This document shows positions 26,234-35,879 of a DNA stretch of 64,000 nucleotides, piece by piece. The notes under the pieces are model-generated. The model had not been told where the DNA came from. It searched no databases and worked only from the letters and a program-made list of their open reading frames with translations. The DNA is from Lutibacter sp. HS1-25 (GTDB lineage: Bacteria > Bacteroidota > Bacteroidia > Flavobacteriales > Flavobacteriaceae): positions 58,401 through 122,400 of the forward strand of contig NZ_RHLN01000157.1 in assembly GCF_004121075.1 (NCBI RefSeq). The letters are read 5' to 3'. The translations under genes were made by a program, and so were the position numbers. How positions within the stretch are numbered: position 1 is the stretch's first letter; each line of letters starts with the position of its first letter.

Positions 26234-26794
26234 ATGATAAAATCAGTTGTTAATACTATAAAAAACATTGTTATTGTACTTTCAATAGCAATGTTTTTTT
26301 CATGTACAAATAGCGCAAAAGAAGTAAAAGATTTTTTGGCTGATAAAAATTTACCTGTAGGAGAAGCCTATAATGTTGTACATAAGTATACCGATTCGGG
26401 TATGGTTACTGTTAAAATGGTAACTCCTTTAATGCTCGATTTTGGCAATAGAGAAAAGCATCCTTATTCCGAATTTCCTGAGGGGTTGAAAATTACTTCT
26501 ATTGAAAAAAATGGAGATTCAACAACAGTTGAGGGAGATTATGCTTTGAATTATAAAAAAACAGAAGTATCTCAAATTAAAAATAATGTGGTAATTACCA
26601 ACTATTCTGATAGAAATAGATTGGAAACCGATGAGATATTTTGGGATAAAAAAACACATTACTTTTTTACCGAATCTAAATTTACATTTTATACTCCAAC
26701 TGATACTATTCGCGGTACTGGATTTGAAGCTTCTGAAGATTTAAAAATATGGTGGGTTAAAAATCAACAAGGAATTATTAACGTTAAAGAATAA
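26234..26794 (+). CDS. lptC: LPS export protein LptC
   Basis: 186 residues with a lipoprotein-like N-terminus (VLSIAMFFSCTNS) and an LptC/OstA-like beta-jellyroll: LMLDFGNREKHPYSEFPEGL and EIFWDKKTHYFFTESKFTFY are characteristic. LptC bridges the LptBFG transporter and LptA in lipopolysaccharide transport. Here it is predicted as a lipoprotein rather than an N-terminal anchor, as I recall for Bacteroidota. The next gene starts 2 nt later. Confidence 0.85.
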   Translation: MIKSVVNTIKNIVIVLSIAMFFSCTNSAKEVKDFLADKNLPVGEAYNVVHKYTDSGMVTVKMVTPLMLDFGNREKHPYSEFPEGLKITSIEKNGDSTTVEGDYALNYKKTEVSQIKNNVVITNYSDRNRLETDEIFWDKKTHYFFTESKFTFYTPTDTIRGTGFEASEDLKIWWVKNQQGIINVKE

Positions 26795-26796
26795 AA

Positions 26797-26985
26797 ATGA
26801 ATAAAGCATCAAGAATTTTTGAAATAGGTTATTTGGTTATTTCAGTAGTTTTTTTATATGAAACTTTTTTAAATTGGAATGTAAATAGGCCTCAATCTTA
26901 TTTGTATATTTTATTCTCAGTTATGGCAATTTTTATGTACTTTTTCAGAAGACGTTTTAGAAAAAAAAATCAGAACAATAATTAA
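26797..26985 (+). CDS. Small two-helix membrane protein
   Basis: 62 residues: two hydrophobic spans (about 10-27 and 34-49) and a basic C-terminus (FRRRFRKKNQNNN). It is packed between lptC and the CNNM protein gene with 2-nt gaps, so it is almost certainly translated. The function is unknown. Confidence 0.8.
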   Translation: MNKASRIFEIGYLVISVVFLYETFLNWNVNRPQSYLYILFSVMAIFMYFFRRRFRKKNQNNN

Positions 26986-26987
26986 TA

Positions 26988-28250
26988 ATGGAATTTCAAA
27001 TTACGATCATATTAATTACCATTTTATTATCTGCTTTTTTTTCAGGAATGGAAATAGCATTTATTTCTGCTAATAAATTTCAGGTTGAATTACAAAAGAA
27101 AAAAGGAGGTTTTACTGCCAAAATTTTAAAAAAATTAACTTCAAATTCGTCCAAATTTATTACTACTATGTTGGTTGGTAATAATATATCATTGGTAATT
27201 TATAGTTTTTTTATGGGGCAATTAATTGTTGGTTTTTTGCCTATAACATTCAATGAGTTTTCCATACTATTACTTCAAACCCTCATTTCAACCCTCATAA
27301 TTTTAGTAACTGCCGAGTTTTTACCAAAAGCCATATTCCGAATTTATGCAAATGAAACCCTATGGGCTTTTGCTCCGTTGGCTTATTTTTTTTACATCAT
27401 ATTTCACTTTATTTCCGATTTCATAACCTTTATTTCCGATTTTGTTTTAAAACTTTTTTTTAATTCTTCAAAATCTATCCAGCAAGTAATATTTAGTAAA
27501 GAAGAGTTAGGAAATTATATTACAGAACAACTCGAAAATTCAAAAGATAGTGAAGAAATTGATAGTGAAATTCAAATATTTCAAAATGCTTTAGAATTCA
27601 ACAATTTGAAAGCAAGAGAAATTATGATTCCTAGAACAGAAATTAAAGCTGTTGATATTGCAGAAAGTGTTCAAAATTTAAAGCAAATTTTTATAGAATC
27701 TGGTTATTCAAAAATATTGGTTTATAGAGGTTCATTAGATGAAGTTTTAGGTTATGCGCATGCTTTTGAAATGTTTAAAAACCCACAAAATATTAAAGAT
27801 ATTTTAATGCCTGTTGAGTTTGTTCCAGAAAGTATGTTAATTAACAATGTGCTTAATATTTTGACGCTAAAAAAACGAAGTATTTCTGTGGTTTTAGACG
27901 AATTTGGTGGTACTTCGGGGATTATTACAATTGAAGATATTGTTGAAGAGCTTTTTGGAGAAATTATTGATGAACACGACACCATTGAACTGTTAGAGAA
28001 TGAAATTAATAACAGAGAATTTGAATTTTCGGCACGTTTAGAGGTCGATTATTTGAATGAAACATATAACTTAAATATTGAAGAAAACGAGGCTTATGAA
28101 ACGCTTGGTGGTTTTATAGTTTATCATAATGAAGACATTCCTAAACAAGATGAAGTTATTGAAATTAACAACTTGCATTTTAAAATGTTAAAGGTAGATT
28201 CATCAAAAATAATGGAAGTTTATTTAAAAGTTTTAGATAGGGCAGAATAA
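26988..28250 (+). CDS. CNNM/CBS-domain membrane protein (HlyC/CorC family)
   Basis: 420 residues: an N-terminal DUF21/CNNM domain with four membrane segments (about 1-165), a CBS pair (about 200-330, including MIPRTEIKAV and GTSGIITIEDIVEELFGEI) and a C-terminal CorC/HlyC domain. Proteins of this type are linked to magnesium or other cation efflux. It also resembles the gliding protein GldE, but the neighbourhood (lptC, ppiD) does not support that name. Confidence 0.88.
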   Translation: MEFQITIILITILLSAFFSGMEIAFISANKFQVELQKKKGGFTAKILKKLTSNSSKFITTMLVGNNISLVIYSFFMGQLIVGFLPITFNEFSILLLQTLISTLIILVTAEFLPKAIFRIYANETLWAFAPLAYFFYIIFHFISDFITFISDFVLKLFFNSSKSIQQVIFSKEELGNYITEQLENSKDSEEIDSEIQIFQNALEFNNLKAREIMIPRTEIKAVDIAESVQNLKQIFIESGYSKILVYRGSLDEVLGYAHAFEMFKNPQNIKDILMPVEFVPESMLINNVLNILTLKKRSISVVLDEFGGTSGIITIEDIVEELFGEIIDEHDTIELLENEINNREFEFSARLEVDYLNETYNLNIEENEAYETLGGFIVYHNEDIPKQDEVIEINNLHFKMLKVDSSKIMEVYLKVLDRAE

Positions 28251-28364
28251 TCAAATTGCTTCTTAAAAAAATACACGTTATTTGCCGTTAATATTAAACA
28301 ATTCACTTTTATATTTGAATAGTTAATTGTATTTTCGCACACTGTAATTAAAAGAAATATAATA

Positions 28365-30527
28365 ATGGCAATTTTATCAAAAATTAGAGATCGTTCAATG
28401 TTCCTAATCCTTATTGTAGGTTTAGCACTTTTTGCATTTGTACTTGATCCTAGTTCAATACAACAATTTTTTAGTTCAAGTAAAGTGAACTCAATTGGAA
28501 TGGTAAATGGAGAGGAGATTGATCGCGAAGATTTTGCAGCTCAAGTTGAAGCATACAAAACTCAAGGCGGTGCAAATACAACTCAAATGCAAGCTGTAAA
28601 TGCAGTTTGGAACAATTTTATTGGAGAAAAAATATTCGAAACTCAATTAAATGAAGCAGGTATTGTTGTTGGAGAGAAAGATATTTGGGACGCAATGGTT
28701 TCTTTACCTGAAATTCAAAATTCTCCAATGTTCAAAAATGAAGCAAATCTTTTTGATGAAAATAAGCTAAAAGAATATATAGCTAATTTAAAAGATGAAG
28801 CTCAAACAGGAAACAATCAGGCTTGGCTTAATTGGTTGGCTACAGAAAAAAGCATCAAACAAAATTTAGAACGTCAGGCTTATACAACTTTAGTTTCAGC
28901 AGGTTTAAGTGCCTCGTTGGAAGAAGGTAAATTAGCGTATTTATTTCAAAATACAAGTATGGACGCTGAGTTTGTATATGTGCCTTACACTACTATTGCT
29001 GACGATTTAGCAACTGTAAGTAAAGAAGATGTAAAAAATTATGTTAATAAAAATCCTAGAAAATACAAGCCAGTAGCAGCAAGATCTTTGCAATATGTGA
29101 AGTTTGATATTGTACCTTCTTTAGCTGATGAAAATGAAACAAAACAAACTGTTGAAAGTTTTATTAACGATAGAGAAGTTTATAGTAATGCTGCAAAATC
29201 AACTGTGGTTGTACCAGGATTAAAAAATGCTACAAATTATGAATTGTTTTTAAATGAAAATGGTTCAGATTTAAGTATAGATAATAGCTATAAATATCAA
29301 AATCAATTATCTCCTGTAATTGCTGAGCAAGTTTTTAATGCAATTGTAGGTGATGTGATTGGTGCTTATAAAGAAAAGGGTTATTATAAAATTTCTAAAG
29401 TTACCGAGACTGTAGTAATACCAGATTCTGTTAAAGCAAGTCATATTATTGTTCCTTATGCAGGTTCAACTCGTTCTACATCTTTAAAAACTAAAGAGGA
29501 AGCAAAAAGCACTGCAGATAGTATTTACGCTCTTGTAAAAAATAATAAAGATAAATTTACTGAAATAGCAAACGAAATAAATACTGACGGAACCAAAGGT
29601 AAAGGTGGTGATATTGGATGGATTCGTAAAGATCAGGCTTTTTCACCTAACTTCGATAAAGACTTTGCTGATTTTATTTATAAAAATAAAGCGGGTAGTG
29701 TAGAAGTTGTTGAAACTGCTTTTGGATATCATATTATTAAAATTGATGAACAAAAAGAAGCAAAAAGAGCTGTTAAATTAGCAACTTATGCTCGTGTAAT
29801 TGAAGCTTCTGAAACTACAGAAAATGCTATTTTTGAACAAGCAGAGACTATGGCATCTAATTTGGCTGAGAAAAAATCAATAGATGAAGTTGCTACAGAT
29901 AAAGGTTATGCAGTTCAAACGGTTCAAAACTTAAAAAATCTTGACGAAAATATACCAGGACTTTCTAATCAACGTTCGATTGTAGTTTGGTCTTTTTCTG
30001 AAGAGAGAGAATTAGGTGATTCAAAAAGATTTGATGTTGAAGTTGGTGGTAAAAGAGGGTATGTTGTTGCAGTTCTTACTGATAAAAATGATGAAACGGA
30101 AGTTGCTTTAACTTCTGAAATTATTGATGAAGTAAGACAAAAATTAATTGACGAGAAAAAAGCTGCACTTATTAAAAATACAATGAAAGGTGCTACTTTA
30201 GAAGAGATTGCTCAAAATAGTTCTACAACTGTTCGTTCAGCTTCTTCAATTAATTTAGCAAGTCCGGTTATTACGGGTGTAGGTAACGAGCCAGCTGTTG
30301 TTGGAGCTATGTCTACTATCGCAATAAATACAGTTTCTGATAAAATTGACGGTGTAAAAGGTGTTTTTGTTGTTAAAGTAACAAAAAGAGATACTCCTGT
30401 TGATTTAGAAAATTATGAAAGTTTTAAAAACACACAGTTGATTGCTTTAAAAGGAAGAACTTATCAATTATTTCAAGTGTTAAAAGAAAAGGCTGATATA
30501 AAAGACTTTAGAGCTAAATTCTTTTAA
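28365..30527 (+). CDS. Periplasmic peptidyl-prolyl isomerase PpiD/SurA-like
   Basis: A 720-residue protein with an N-terminal membrane anchor (MFLILIVGLALFAFVLDP), a long SurA_N-like chaperone region and a parvulin domain at about 355-460 (SHIIVPYAG, GGDIGWIRKDQAF, ETAFGYHIIKID). PpiD-type chaperones sit at the Sec exit and help outer-membrane proteins fold. A -7-like box TATATTTG at 28310-28317 precedes it. A perfect terminator follows. Confidence 0.92.
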   Translation: MAILSKIRDRSMFLILIVGLALFAFVLDPSSIQQFFSSSKVNSIGMVNGEEIDREDFAAQVEAYKTQGGANTTQMQAVNAVWNNFIGEKIFETQLNEAGIVVGEKDIWDAMVSLPEIQNSPMFKNEANLFDENKLKEYIANLKDEAQTGNNQAWLNWLATEKSIKQNLERQAYTTLVSAGLSASLEEGKLAYLFQNTSMDAEFVYVPYTTIADDLATVSKEDVKNYVNKNPRKYKPVAARSLQYVKFDIVPSLADENETKQTVESFINDREVYSNAAKSTVVVPGLKNATNYELFLNENGSDLSIDNSYKYQNQLSPVIAEQVFNAIVGDVIGAYKEKGYYKISKVTETVVIPDSVKASHIIVPYAGSTRSTSLKTKEEAKSTADSIYALVKNNKDKFTEIANEINTDGTKGKGGDIGWIRKDQAFSPNFDKDFADFIYKNKAGSVEVVETAFGYHIIKIDEQKEAKRAVKLATYARVIEASETTENAIFEQAETMASNLAEKKSIDEVATDKGYAVQTVQNLKNLDENIPGLSNQRSIVVWSFSEERELGDSKRFDVEVGGKRGYVVAVLTDKNDETEVALTSEIIDEVRQKLIDEKKAALIKNTMKGATLEEIAQNSSTTVRSASSINLASPVITGVGNEPAVVGAMSTIAINTVSDKIDGVKGVFVVKVTKRDTPVDLENYESFKNTQLIALKGRTYQLFQVLKEKADIKDFRAKFF

Positions 30528-30551
30528 ATAATAGTTTTAAAATAGCATATT

Positions 30552-30581
30552 AAAAAGACCGAGCATTGCTCGGTCTTTTTT
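30552..30581 (+). terminator. ppiD terminator
   Basis: AAAAAGACCGAGC, loop att, GCTCGGTCTTTTT. Confidence 0.93.
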
Positions 30582-30838
30582 TGTTTGTAGTATGTTAAAA
30601 TATATATCTAAAACCATTATTTATTTAAAATAGGTACTTGATGCTGATTTTATTCAAACATAATAATGCTTAGTGAGGTTTATTTTTTTAACTTTATACT
30701 ATATTTAAGACTAAATGGTATCATATAAAGTGAATATAGTCAAAGCCAAAATCAAAATTCAGAAAGCGATTATGTGTGTCTTAATATTACAATCCCCCAT
30801 TTTTCTCCTTCAAAAACAATTATAAATCTAAATAAATA
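30582..30838. other. Leader/promoter region of the pyrophosphatase gene
   Basis: About 257 bp (311 bp from the ppiD stop to the next start) without a gene. It is AT-rich, with a C-run (ATCCCCC near 30793) before the start codon. I do not see a confident -7 box or stable hairpin. Confidence 0.4.
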
Positions 30839-33283
30839 ATGAAAAAAATTATCTCAGTTTTAGTTTTATCAATGCTGCCTTTTGTTAGTATGGCAAGTGA
30901 GGCAGATTTAGTAATTCCTTCAGCGATTAAAGAGCAGGGTATTTTGTATTGGGGTTTTTTAATTACGCTTGGTGGTTTATTTTTTGGTTTTTATCAATTT
31001 TTAAAAGTCAAAAAAATTAGAGCACACAAATCTATGTTAGATGTGGCTCAGGTTATTTTTGAAACGTCAAAAACATACCTTATTCAACAGGGAAAGTTTA
31101 TTGTAATTTTATTTATTTTTATAGGTTCGGCAGTAACATTTTATTTTGGATTTTTATCTAAAAATCCAGAAACTGGAGAGAATTTATTTGGAATAGGCGG
31201 TGTTTTAATGATTCTTGGTTGGACAATCTTAGGAATTTTAGGTTCGTATGCTGTTGCTTGGTTTGGTATTAGAATGAATACTTTGGCAAATTCGCGAATG
31301 GCTTTTGCTTCATTAGAAAAAAAACCTATCAAATTATTAAATATTCCTTTAAATGCAGGTATGAGTATAGGGGTAGTTTTAATTTCATTAGAACTAATTT
31401 TAATGCTTGTAATTTTAATGTTTGTACCAGGAGAATATGCTGGTGCAAGTTTTATTGGTTTTGCAATTGGTGAGTCTCTGGGGGCTTCTGCTTTGCGTAT
31501 TGCTGGTGGTATATTTACAAAAATTGCTGATATAGGCTCGGATTTAATGAAAGTGATTTTTAAAATTGGTGAAGATGATCCAAGAAATCCAGGTACTATT
31601 GCCGATTGTGTAGGAGACAATGCAGGGGATTCTGTGGGGCCAACAGCTGATGGTTTTGAAACTTATGGCGTAACAGGTGTTGCCTTGATTTCGTTTATTT
31701 TATTGGCTATTACAGATACTGCCTTGCAAACCCAATTATTGGTTTGGATTTTTGTAATGCGTATTTTAATGATTGTTACTTCAATTGTTTCATTTTGGAT
31801 CAATGGTGCAATTACCAAAGAAAGATTTAGCAATGTATATGAAATGGACTTTGAAGTGCCTTTAACTACTTTAGTTTGGATAACTTCTATTTTGTCTATA
31901 GTAGTCACTTTTATTGCTAGTTATTTTTTGATTGGAGATATTGGTGAAAATTTATGGATTGTACTTTCAGTAATTATAAGTTCAGGAACCCTTGGAGCTG
32001 CACTTATTCCTGAGTTTACAAAGCTATTTACTAGTCCTAAATCTATTCATGTACAAGAAGTGGTTGAAGCTTCTAAAGAAGGGGGCGCATCGCTTAATAT
32101 TCTTTCAGGATTGGTTGCAGGAAATTTCAGTGCATTTTGGCAAGGTATGGTATTTTTCTTACTGATGTTTATTGCTTACTATGCTTCAACTTACGGATTA
32201 GGCGAATTAATGATTTATCCTTCAATATTTGCTTTTGGTTTGGTTGCCTTCGGAATGTTGGGAATGGGACCCGTAACTATTGCTGTTGATAGCTACGGAC
32301 CTGTTACAGACAATGCACAATCTATTTACGAATTGTCTTTAATTGAAGAAAATATTGAAGCTATTACTCCTGAAATTGAAAGAGATTTTGGTTTTACCCC
32401 TGATTTTGAAAAATCTAAATATTATCTCGAGGCTAATGATGGTGCAGGAAATACTTTTAAAGCAACAGCAAAACCTGTACTTATTGGTACTGCTGTAGTG
32501 GGAGCAACAACTATGATTTTTGCTTTAATCTTGGTAATTGAACATTCATTAGGTATTAAACCAGAACTGGTTTTAAACATATTAAATCCGTATACTATTT
32601 TTGGGTTTTTATTGGGTGGTGCTGTAATATACTGGTTTTCTGGAGCAAGTATTCAAGCGGTAACAGCTGGTGCAAGTAGGGCTGTAGCTTATATTAAGCA
32701 GCATATAAATCTAGATCCAAATGCGCCTAAAAAGGCCGATGTTGAAAAATCTAGAGAAGTTGTAAAAATATGTACGCAATATGCACAAAAAGGAATGTTG
32801 AATATATTTATTGCCGTTTTTTCTTTTGCCTTGGCTTTTGCATTTTTTTCTGCACCAATTGGCATTGTCGAAGGAATGAGTGAAGCTGATAAATTGATAG
32901 CAGCTGCACCAGTTTCTTTGTTTGTTAGTTATTTAATTTCTATTGCATTTTTTGGCTTGTATCAGGCTATTTTTATGGCAAATGCTGGTGGTGCTTGGGA
33001 CAACGCAAAAAAGGTAATTGAAGTTGATATGCAAGAAAAAGGAACCGACTTACATGCCGCTTCCGTAGTTGGTGATACTGTTGGCGATCCGTTTAAAGAT
33101 ACTTCTTCAGTGGCATTAAATCCAATAATTAAGTTTACAACTTTGTTTGGATTGTTGGCTATGGAAATTGCTATTTCTCCTTCTTTTAGAGAATTTGCAC
33201 CCTATTTTGGCTTGGTTTTCTTTGTAATTGCTTTGTATTTTGTTTACCGATCCTTTTATAAAATGCGTATTAAAAGGAAATAA
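30839..33283 (+). CDS. hppA: Membrane-bound proton/sodium-pumping pyrophosphatase
   Basis: 814 residues with about 16 membrane helices. The pyrophosphate site is conserved: EDDPRNPGTIADCVGDNAGD, GPTADGFETY, and the late GGAWDNAKKVIE plus VVGDTVGDPFKDTSS. The residue that sets potassium dependence lies in GNTFKATAK; Lys541 there matches the K+-independent type. An apparent signal-like N-terminus precedes the first helices. It couples pyrophosphate hydrolysis to ion export across the inner membrane; H+ versus Na+ cannot be decided here. Confidence 0.94.
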   Translation: MKKIISVLVLSMLPFVSMASEADLVIPSAIKEQGILYWGFLITLGGLFFGFYQFLKVKKIRAHKSMLDVAQVIFETSKTYLIQQGKFIVILFIFIGSAVTFYFGFLSKNPETGENLFGIGGVLMILGWTILGILGSYAVAWFGIRMNTLANSRMAFASLEKKPIKLLNIPLNAGMSIGVVLISLELILMLVILMFVPGEYAGASFIGFAIGESLGASALRIAGGIFTKIADIGSDLMKVIFKIGEDDPRNPGTIADCVGDNAGDSVGPTADGFETYGVTGVALISFILLAITDTALQTQLLVWIFVMRILMIVTSIVSFWINGAITKERFSNVYEMDFEVPLTTLVWITSILSIVVTFIASYFLIGDIGENLWIVLSVIISSGTLGAALIPEFTKLFTSPKSIHVQEVVEASKEGGASLNILSGLVAGNFSAFWQGMVFFLLMFIAYYASTYGLGELMIYPSIFAFGLVAFGMLGMGPVTIAVDSYGPVTDNAQSIYELSLIEENIEAITPEIERDFGFTPDFEKSKYYLEANDGAGNTFKATAKPVLIGTAVVGATTMIFALILVIEHSLGIKPELVLNILNPYTIFGFLLGGAVIYWFSGASIQAVTAGASRAVAYIKQHINLDPNAPKKADVEKSREVVKICTQYAQKGMLNIFIAVFSFALAFAFFSAPIGIVEGMSEADKLIAAAPVSLFVSYLISIAFFGLYQAIFMANAGGAWDNAKKVIEVDMQEKGTDLHAASVVGDTVGDPFKDTSSVALNPIIKFTTLFGLLAMEIAISPSFREFAPYFGLVFFVIALYFVYRSFYKMRIKRK

Positions 33284-33300
33284 GGAATTTAATTAAAAAT

Positions 33301-33337
33301 AAAAAGGGCAATTTAAATAAATAAATTGCCCTTTTTT
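33301..33337. terminator. Bidirectional terminator between hppA and rho
   Basis: AAAAAGGGCAATTTA / TAAATTGCCCTTTTTT around an AT loop, between two convergent genes. Confidence 0.92.
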
Positions 33338-33355
33338 GCTTTATAACTGTAATTT

Positions 33356-35074
33356 TTAACCGTTCATAGAGATTAAAAATTCTTCATTTGAAGTTGTGTA
33401 TTGAATTTTACTTTTGATAAACTCCATCGCTTCAACAGGATTCATATCAGCTAAATATTTTCTAAGTACCCACATACGTTGTACCGTTTTAGCATCTAAT
33501 AATAAATCGTCTCTACGTGTACTAGATTTTACCAAGTCAATAGCAGGGTAAATTCTTCGGTTGGCAATATTTCTTTCTAATTGAAGTTCCATATTACCAG
33601 TTCCTTTAAACTCTTCAAAAATAACTTCATCCATTTTTGATCCAGTTTCAGTTAATGCTGTAGCAATAATTGATAAAGAACCTCCATTTTCTATATTACG
33701 TGCAGCTCCAAAAAATCTTTTAGGTTTGTGTAAAGCATTTGCATCAATACCACCTGATAAAATTTTACCTGATGCAGGTGCAACAGTATTGTATGCTCTT
33801 GCTAAACGTGTAATAGAATCTAATAAAATTACTACATCATGTCCACATTCAACCAAACGTTTTGCTTTTTCTAAAACAATATTTGCAACTCTTACGTGCT
33901 TTTCAGCTGGTTCGTCAAAAGTTGAAGCAACAACTTCACCTCTAACGCTACGTTGCATATCAGTTACCTCTTCTGGACGTTCATCAATTAATAAAATAAT
34001 TTGATAAACTTCAGGATGGTTTGATGCAATTGAGTTTGCAATGTCTTTTAATAACATTGTTTTACCCGTTTTTGGCTGAGAAACAATCATACCTCTTTGT
34101 CCTTTTCCAATAGGAGAAAACAAATCCATAATTCTTGTAGAAAGGGTACTTCCTTTTCCTGCTAGGTTGAATTTTTCTTCTGGAAATAAAGGTGTTAAAT
34201 GCTCAAAAGAAATTCTATCTCTAACAACATTTGGATTTAATCCGTTGATTTTTGAAACACGAATTAATGGAAAATATTTTTCACCTTCTTTAGGAGGTCT
34301 TACCACACCTTTAACGGTATCACCAGTTTTTAATCCAAATAATTTAATTTGAGACTGTGATAAATAAATATCGTCTGGTGATGAAAGGTAATTATAATCT
34401 GATGAACGTAAAAAACCATAACCATCAGGCATCATTTCTAAAACACCTTCGCTTTCAATAATTCCGTCAAATTCATAATCAGGATCTCTATAGCGATTGG
34501 CATTGTTAGTTCTTTGTCCTTTACTAATGTTTTCTCTAGGCTGTTTTTGCTTGTTTTGTAAAGGTTTGTTTTGTTTTTGCGGACCTTGCTGTGGTTTAGG
34601 CTGATTTGTATTGGCTTCCTCTGTAATATGAGCTGCAGCTTCTTCAGCAGGTGCTTTAGTCTCTGATGTTGGTTCAACAGGCTTTTTATCAATATCCAAC
34701 GAAGTTTGTACAGGCTTTTTTTGATTTGGATCTACAGGTTTCTTTTGGTTTGGATGTACAGGTTTTTTTGCCTGTGGTTGAGGAGCAGCTATGGTAGTTT
34801 CTTCCATAACTTCAGCATTTTCAGTTGTTACTGCTTTAGGAGCAGGCGCTTTTGCTGGTGTTGGTTTTTTTACAAGTCTTTTTCGTTTAGGCTTGTTTTC
34901 TGCAGTTGGGGCTGCCTGATTTGTAACTTTTGAAGGAGCAGCTGCTTGTATATCTAAAATTAAATAAACTAAATCTAATTTTTTTAAATGGCTGTATTTT
35001 TTTGCGCCAACAGTTTTTGCAATTTCTTGCAACTCAACAAGAGTTTTCTCCTTTAACTGGGATATTTCAAACAT
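33356..35074 (-). CDS. rho: Transcription termination factor Rho with disordered insertion
   Basis: 572 residues, longer than E. coli Rho (419). Residues 1-43 are the Rho N domain ([20 protein letters not shown]). About 45-195 is a Pro/Lys/Gln/Ala-rich low-complexity region with repeated KKPV-x-PNQ units. Then come the RNA-binding fold ([20 protein letters not shown]) and the ATPase core with Walker [29 protein letters not shown] and the Q/R-loops. Insertions of this type are known in Bacteroidota Rho. The gene has its own promoter and a 5' hairpin. Confidence 0.95.
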   Translation of the reverse strand: MFEISQLKEKTLVELQEIAKTVGAKKYSHLKKLDLVYLILDIQAAAPSKVTNQAAPTAENKPKRKRLVKKPTPAKAPAPKAVTTENAEVMEETTIAAPQPQAKKPVHPNQKKPVDPNQKKPVQTSLDIDKKPVEPTSETKAPAEEAAAHITEEANTNQPKPQQGPQKQNKPLQNKQKQPRENISKGQRTNNANRYRDPDYEFDGIIESEGVLEMMPDGYGFLRSSDYNYLSSPDDIYLSQSQIKLFGLKTGDTVKGVVRPPKEGEKYFPLIRVSKINGLNPNVVRDRISFEHLTPLFPEEKFNLAGKGSTLSTRIMDLFSPIGKGQRGMIVSQPKTGKTMLLKDIANSIASNHPEVYQIILLIDERPEEVTDMQRSVRGEVVASTFDEPAEKHVRVANIVLEKAKRLVECGHDVVILLDSITRLARAYNTVAPASGKILSGGIDANALHKPKRFFGAARNIENGGSLSIIATALTETGSKMDEVIFEEFKGTGNMELQLERNIANRRIYPAIDLVKSSTRRDDLLLDAKTVQRMWVLRKYLADMNPVEAMEFIKSKIQYTTSNEEFLISMNG

Positions 35075-35186
35075 TATGTCAATATGTAATTATGTTAATG
35101 TATAATATGTTTTTACTTAAGATAATATTAAGTTTTTAACGTGATTTTAATCTAAGAGGTAATAATTTTAACTATGGTAGTACTTG

Positions 35187-35219
35187 TATACTGCTATGTA
35201 GTAGTATATTGCAAATATA
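35187..35219 (-). promoter_or_regulatory. rho promoter -7 box and 5' hairpin
   Basis: The minus-strand -7 box TATATTTG (35219-35212) would start transcription near 35206. The inverted repeat 35187-35208 (10-bp arms, 2-nt centre, one G-U-type mismatch) would then form a hairpin at the extreme 5' end of the rho leader of about 130 nt. Confidence 0.5.
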
Positions 35220-35266
35220 TAAATTTATTTTGTATTACTAATTTTTATTTCTTTAAAAATAAAATG

Positions 35267-35274
35267 TATTTTTG
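35267..35274 (+). promoter_or_regulatory. -7 box of the DUF4293 gene
   Basis: TATTTTTG at 35267-35274, 18 bp before the ATG at 35293. It excludes the TTG at 35272 as a start. Confidence 0.55.
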
Positions 35275-35292
35275 CCACAATTAGTACAATTT

Positions 35293-35727
35293 ATGATTCA
35301 AAGAATACAATCGGTATATTTATTAATAGCAACAGTACTTTCTGTAGTAGGTGTTTTTTTTGCAGACTTATGGAAAACTGTTGATGGTGATGTTTTTTTT
35401 GCCAAAAATGCCCTTTCCTCAGGTAACGGTATGTTAATAGCTATGGCACTATTGTTTTTTGTTTCTGCCTTTTTTACTTTTGTTGCAATATTTCAATATA
35501 AAAAAAGACAATTGCAATTTGTTTTAGGGCGTTTATCAATTTTGATCAATTTTATTTTATTAGGTATACTCGTATATTTTACACAAAATTTATCTGGAGA
35601 AATTAATGTTTCTGAGAAAGGTATTGGGTTGCTTATTCCTGTTTTTTGTATTGTTTTAGTCGTTTTGGCGAATAAAGCAATTAAAAAGGATGAAGAGCTT
35701 GTAAAATCTGTGGATAGATTGCGATAG
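35293..35727 (+). CDS. DUF4293 membrane protein
   Basis: 144 residues with four hydrophobic helices and the start MIQRIQSVYLLIATVLSVVG, characteristic of the Bacteroidota DUF4293 family. The function is unknown. Homologues are, as I recall, often adjacent to rho, as here (divergent). The start at 35293 is set by the promoter box. A perfect terminator follows at 35760. Confidence 0.87.
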   Translation: MIQRIQSVYLLIATVLSVVGVFFADLWKTVDGDVFFAKNALSSGNGMLIAMALLFFVSAFFTFVAIFQYKKRQLQFVLGRLSILINFILLGILVYFTQNLSGEINVSEKGIGLLIPVFCIVLVVLANKAIKKDEELVKSVDRLR

Positions 35728-35759
35728 ACCTAACATCTTAGTATATTTAGTGCAAGGAA

Positions 35760-35791
35760 AACCATTTCAATTTTTATTGAAATGGTTTTTT
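35760..35791 (+). terminator. Terminator after DUF4293 gene
   Basis: AACCATTTCAAT, loop tttt, ATTGAAATGGTT and further Ts. Confidence 0.9.
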
Positions 35792-35879
35792 GCATTTAGT
35801 TCAAAATCTATTTGTTTAAGGTTGATGATTAATTTTATTAACTTTGAAAGTCTTAAAACAAAATTAATTTTAAAATTAA

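Noticed and set aside
30771..30783. Third copy of the 19-bp palindromic promoter element (ATTATGTGTGTC before hppA)
   Set aside because: Only part of the motif matches, it is not palindromic, and no -7 box lies 21 bp downstream.
31141..31620. 159-aa minus-strand frame inside the pyrophosphatase gene
   Set aside because: It mirrors conserved membrane helices of hppA; Pro/Ile/Lys-rich antisense composition and no promoter.
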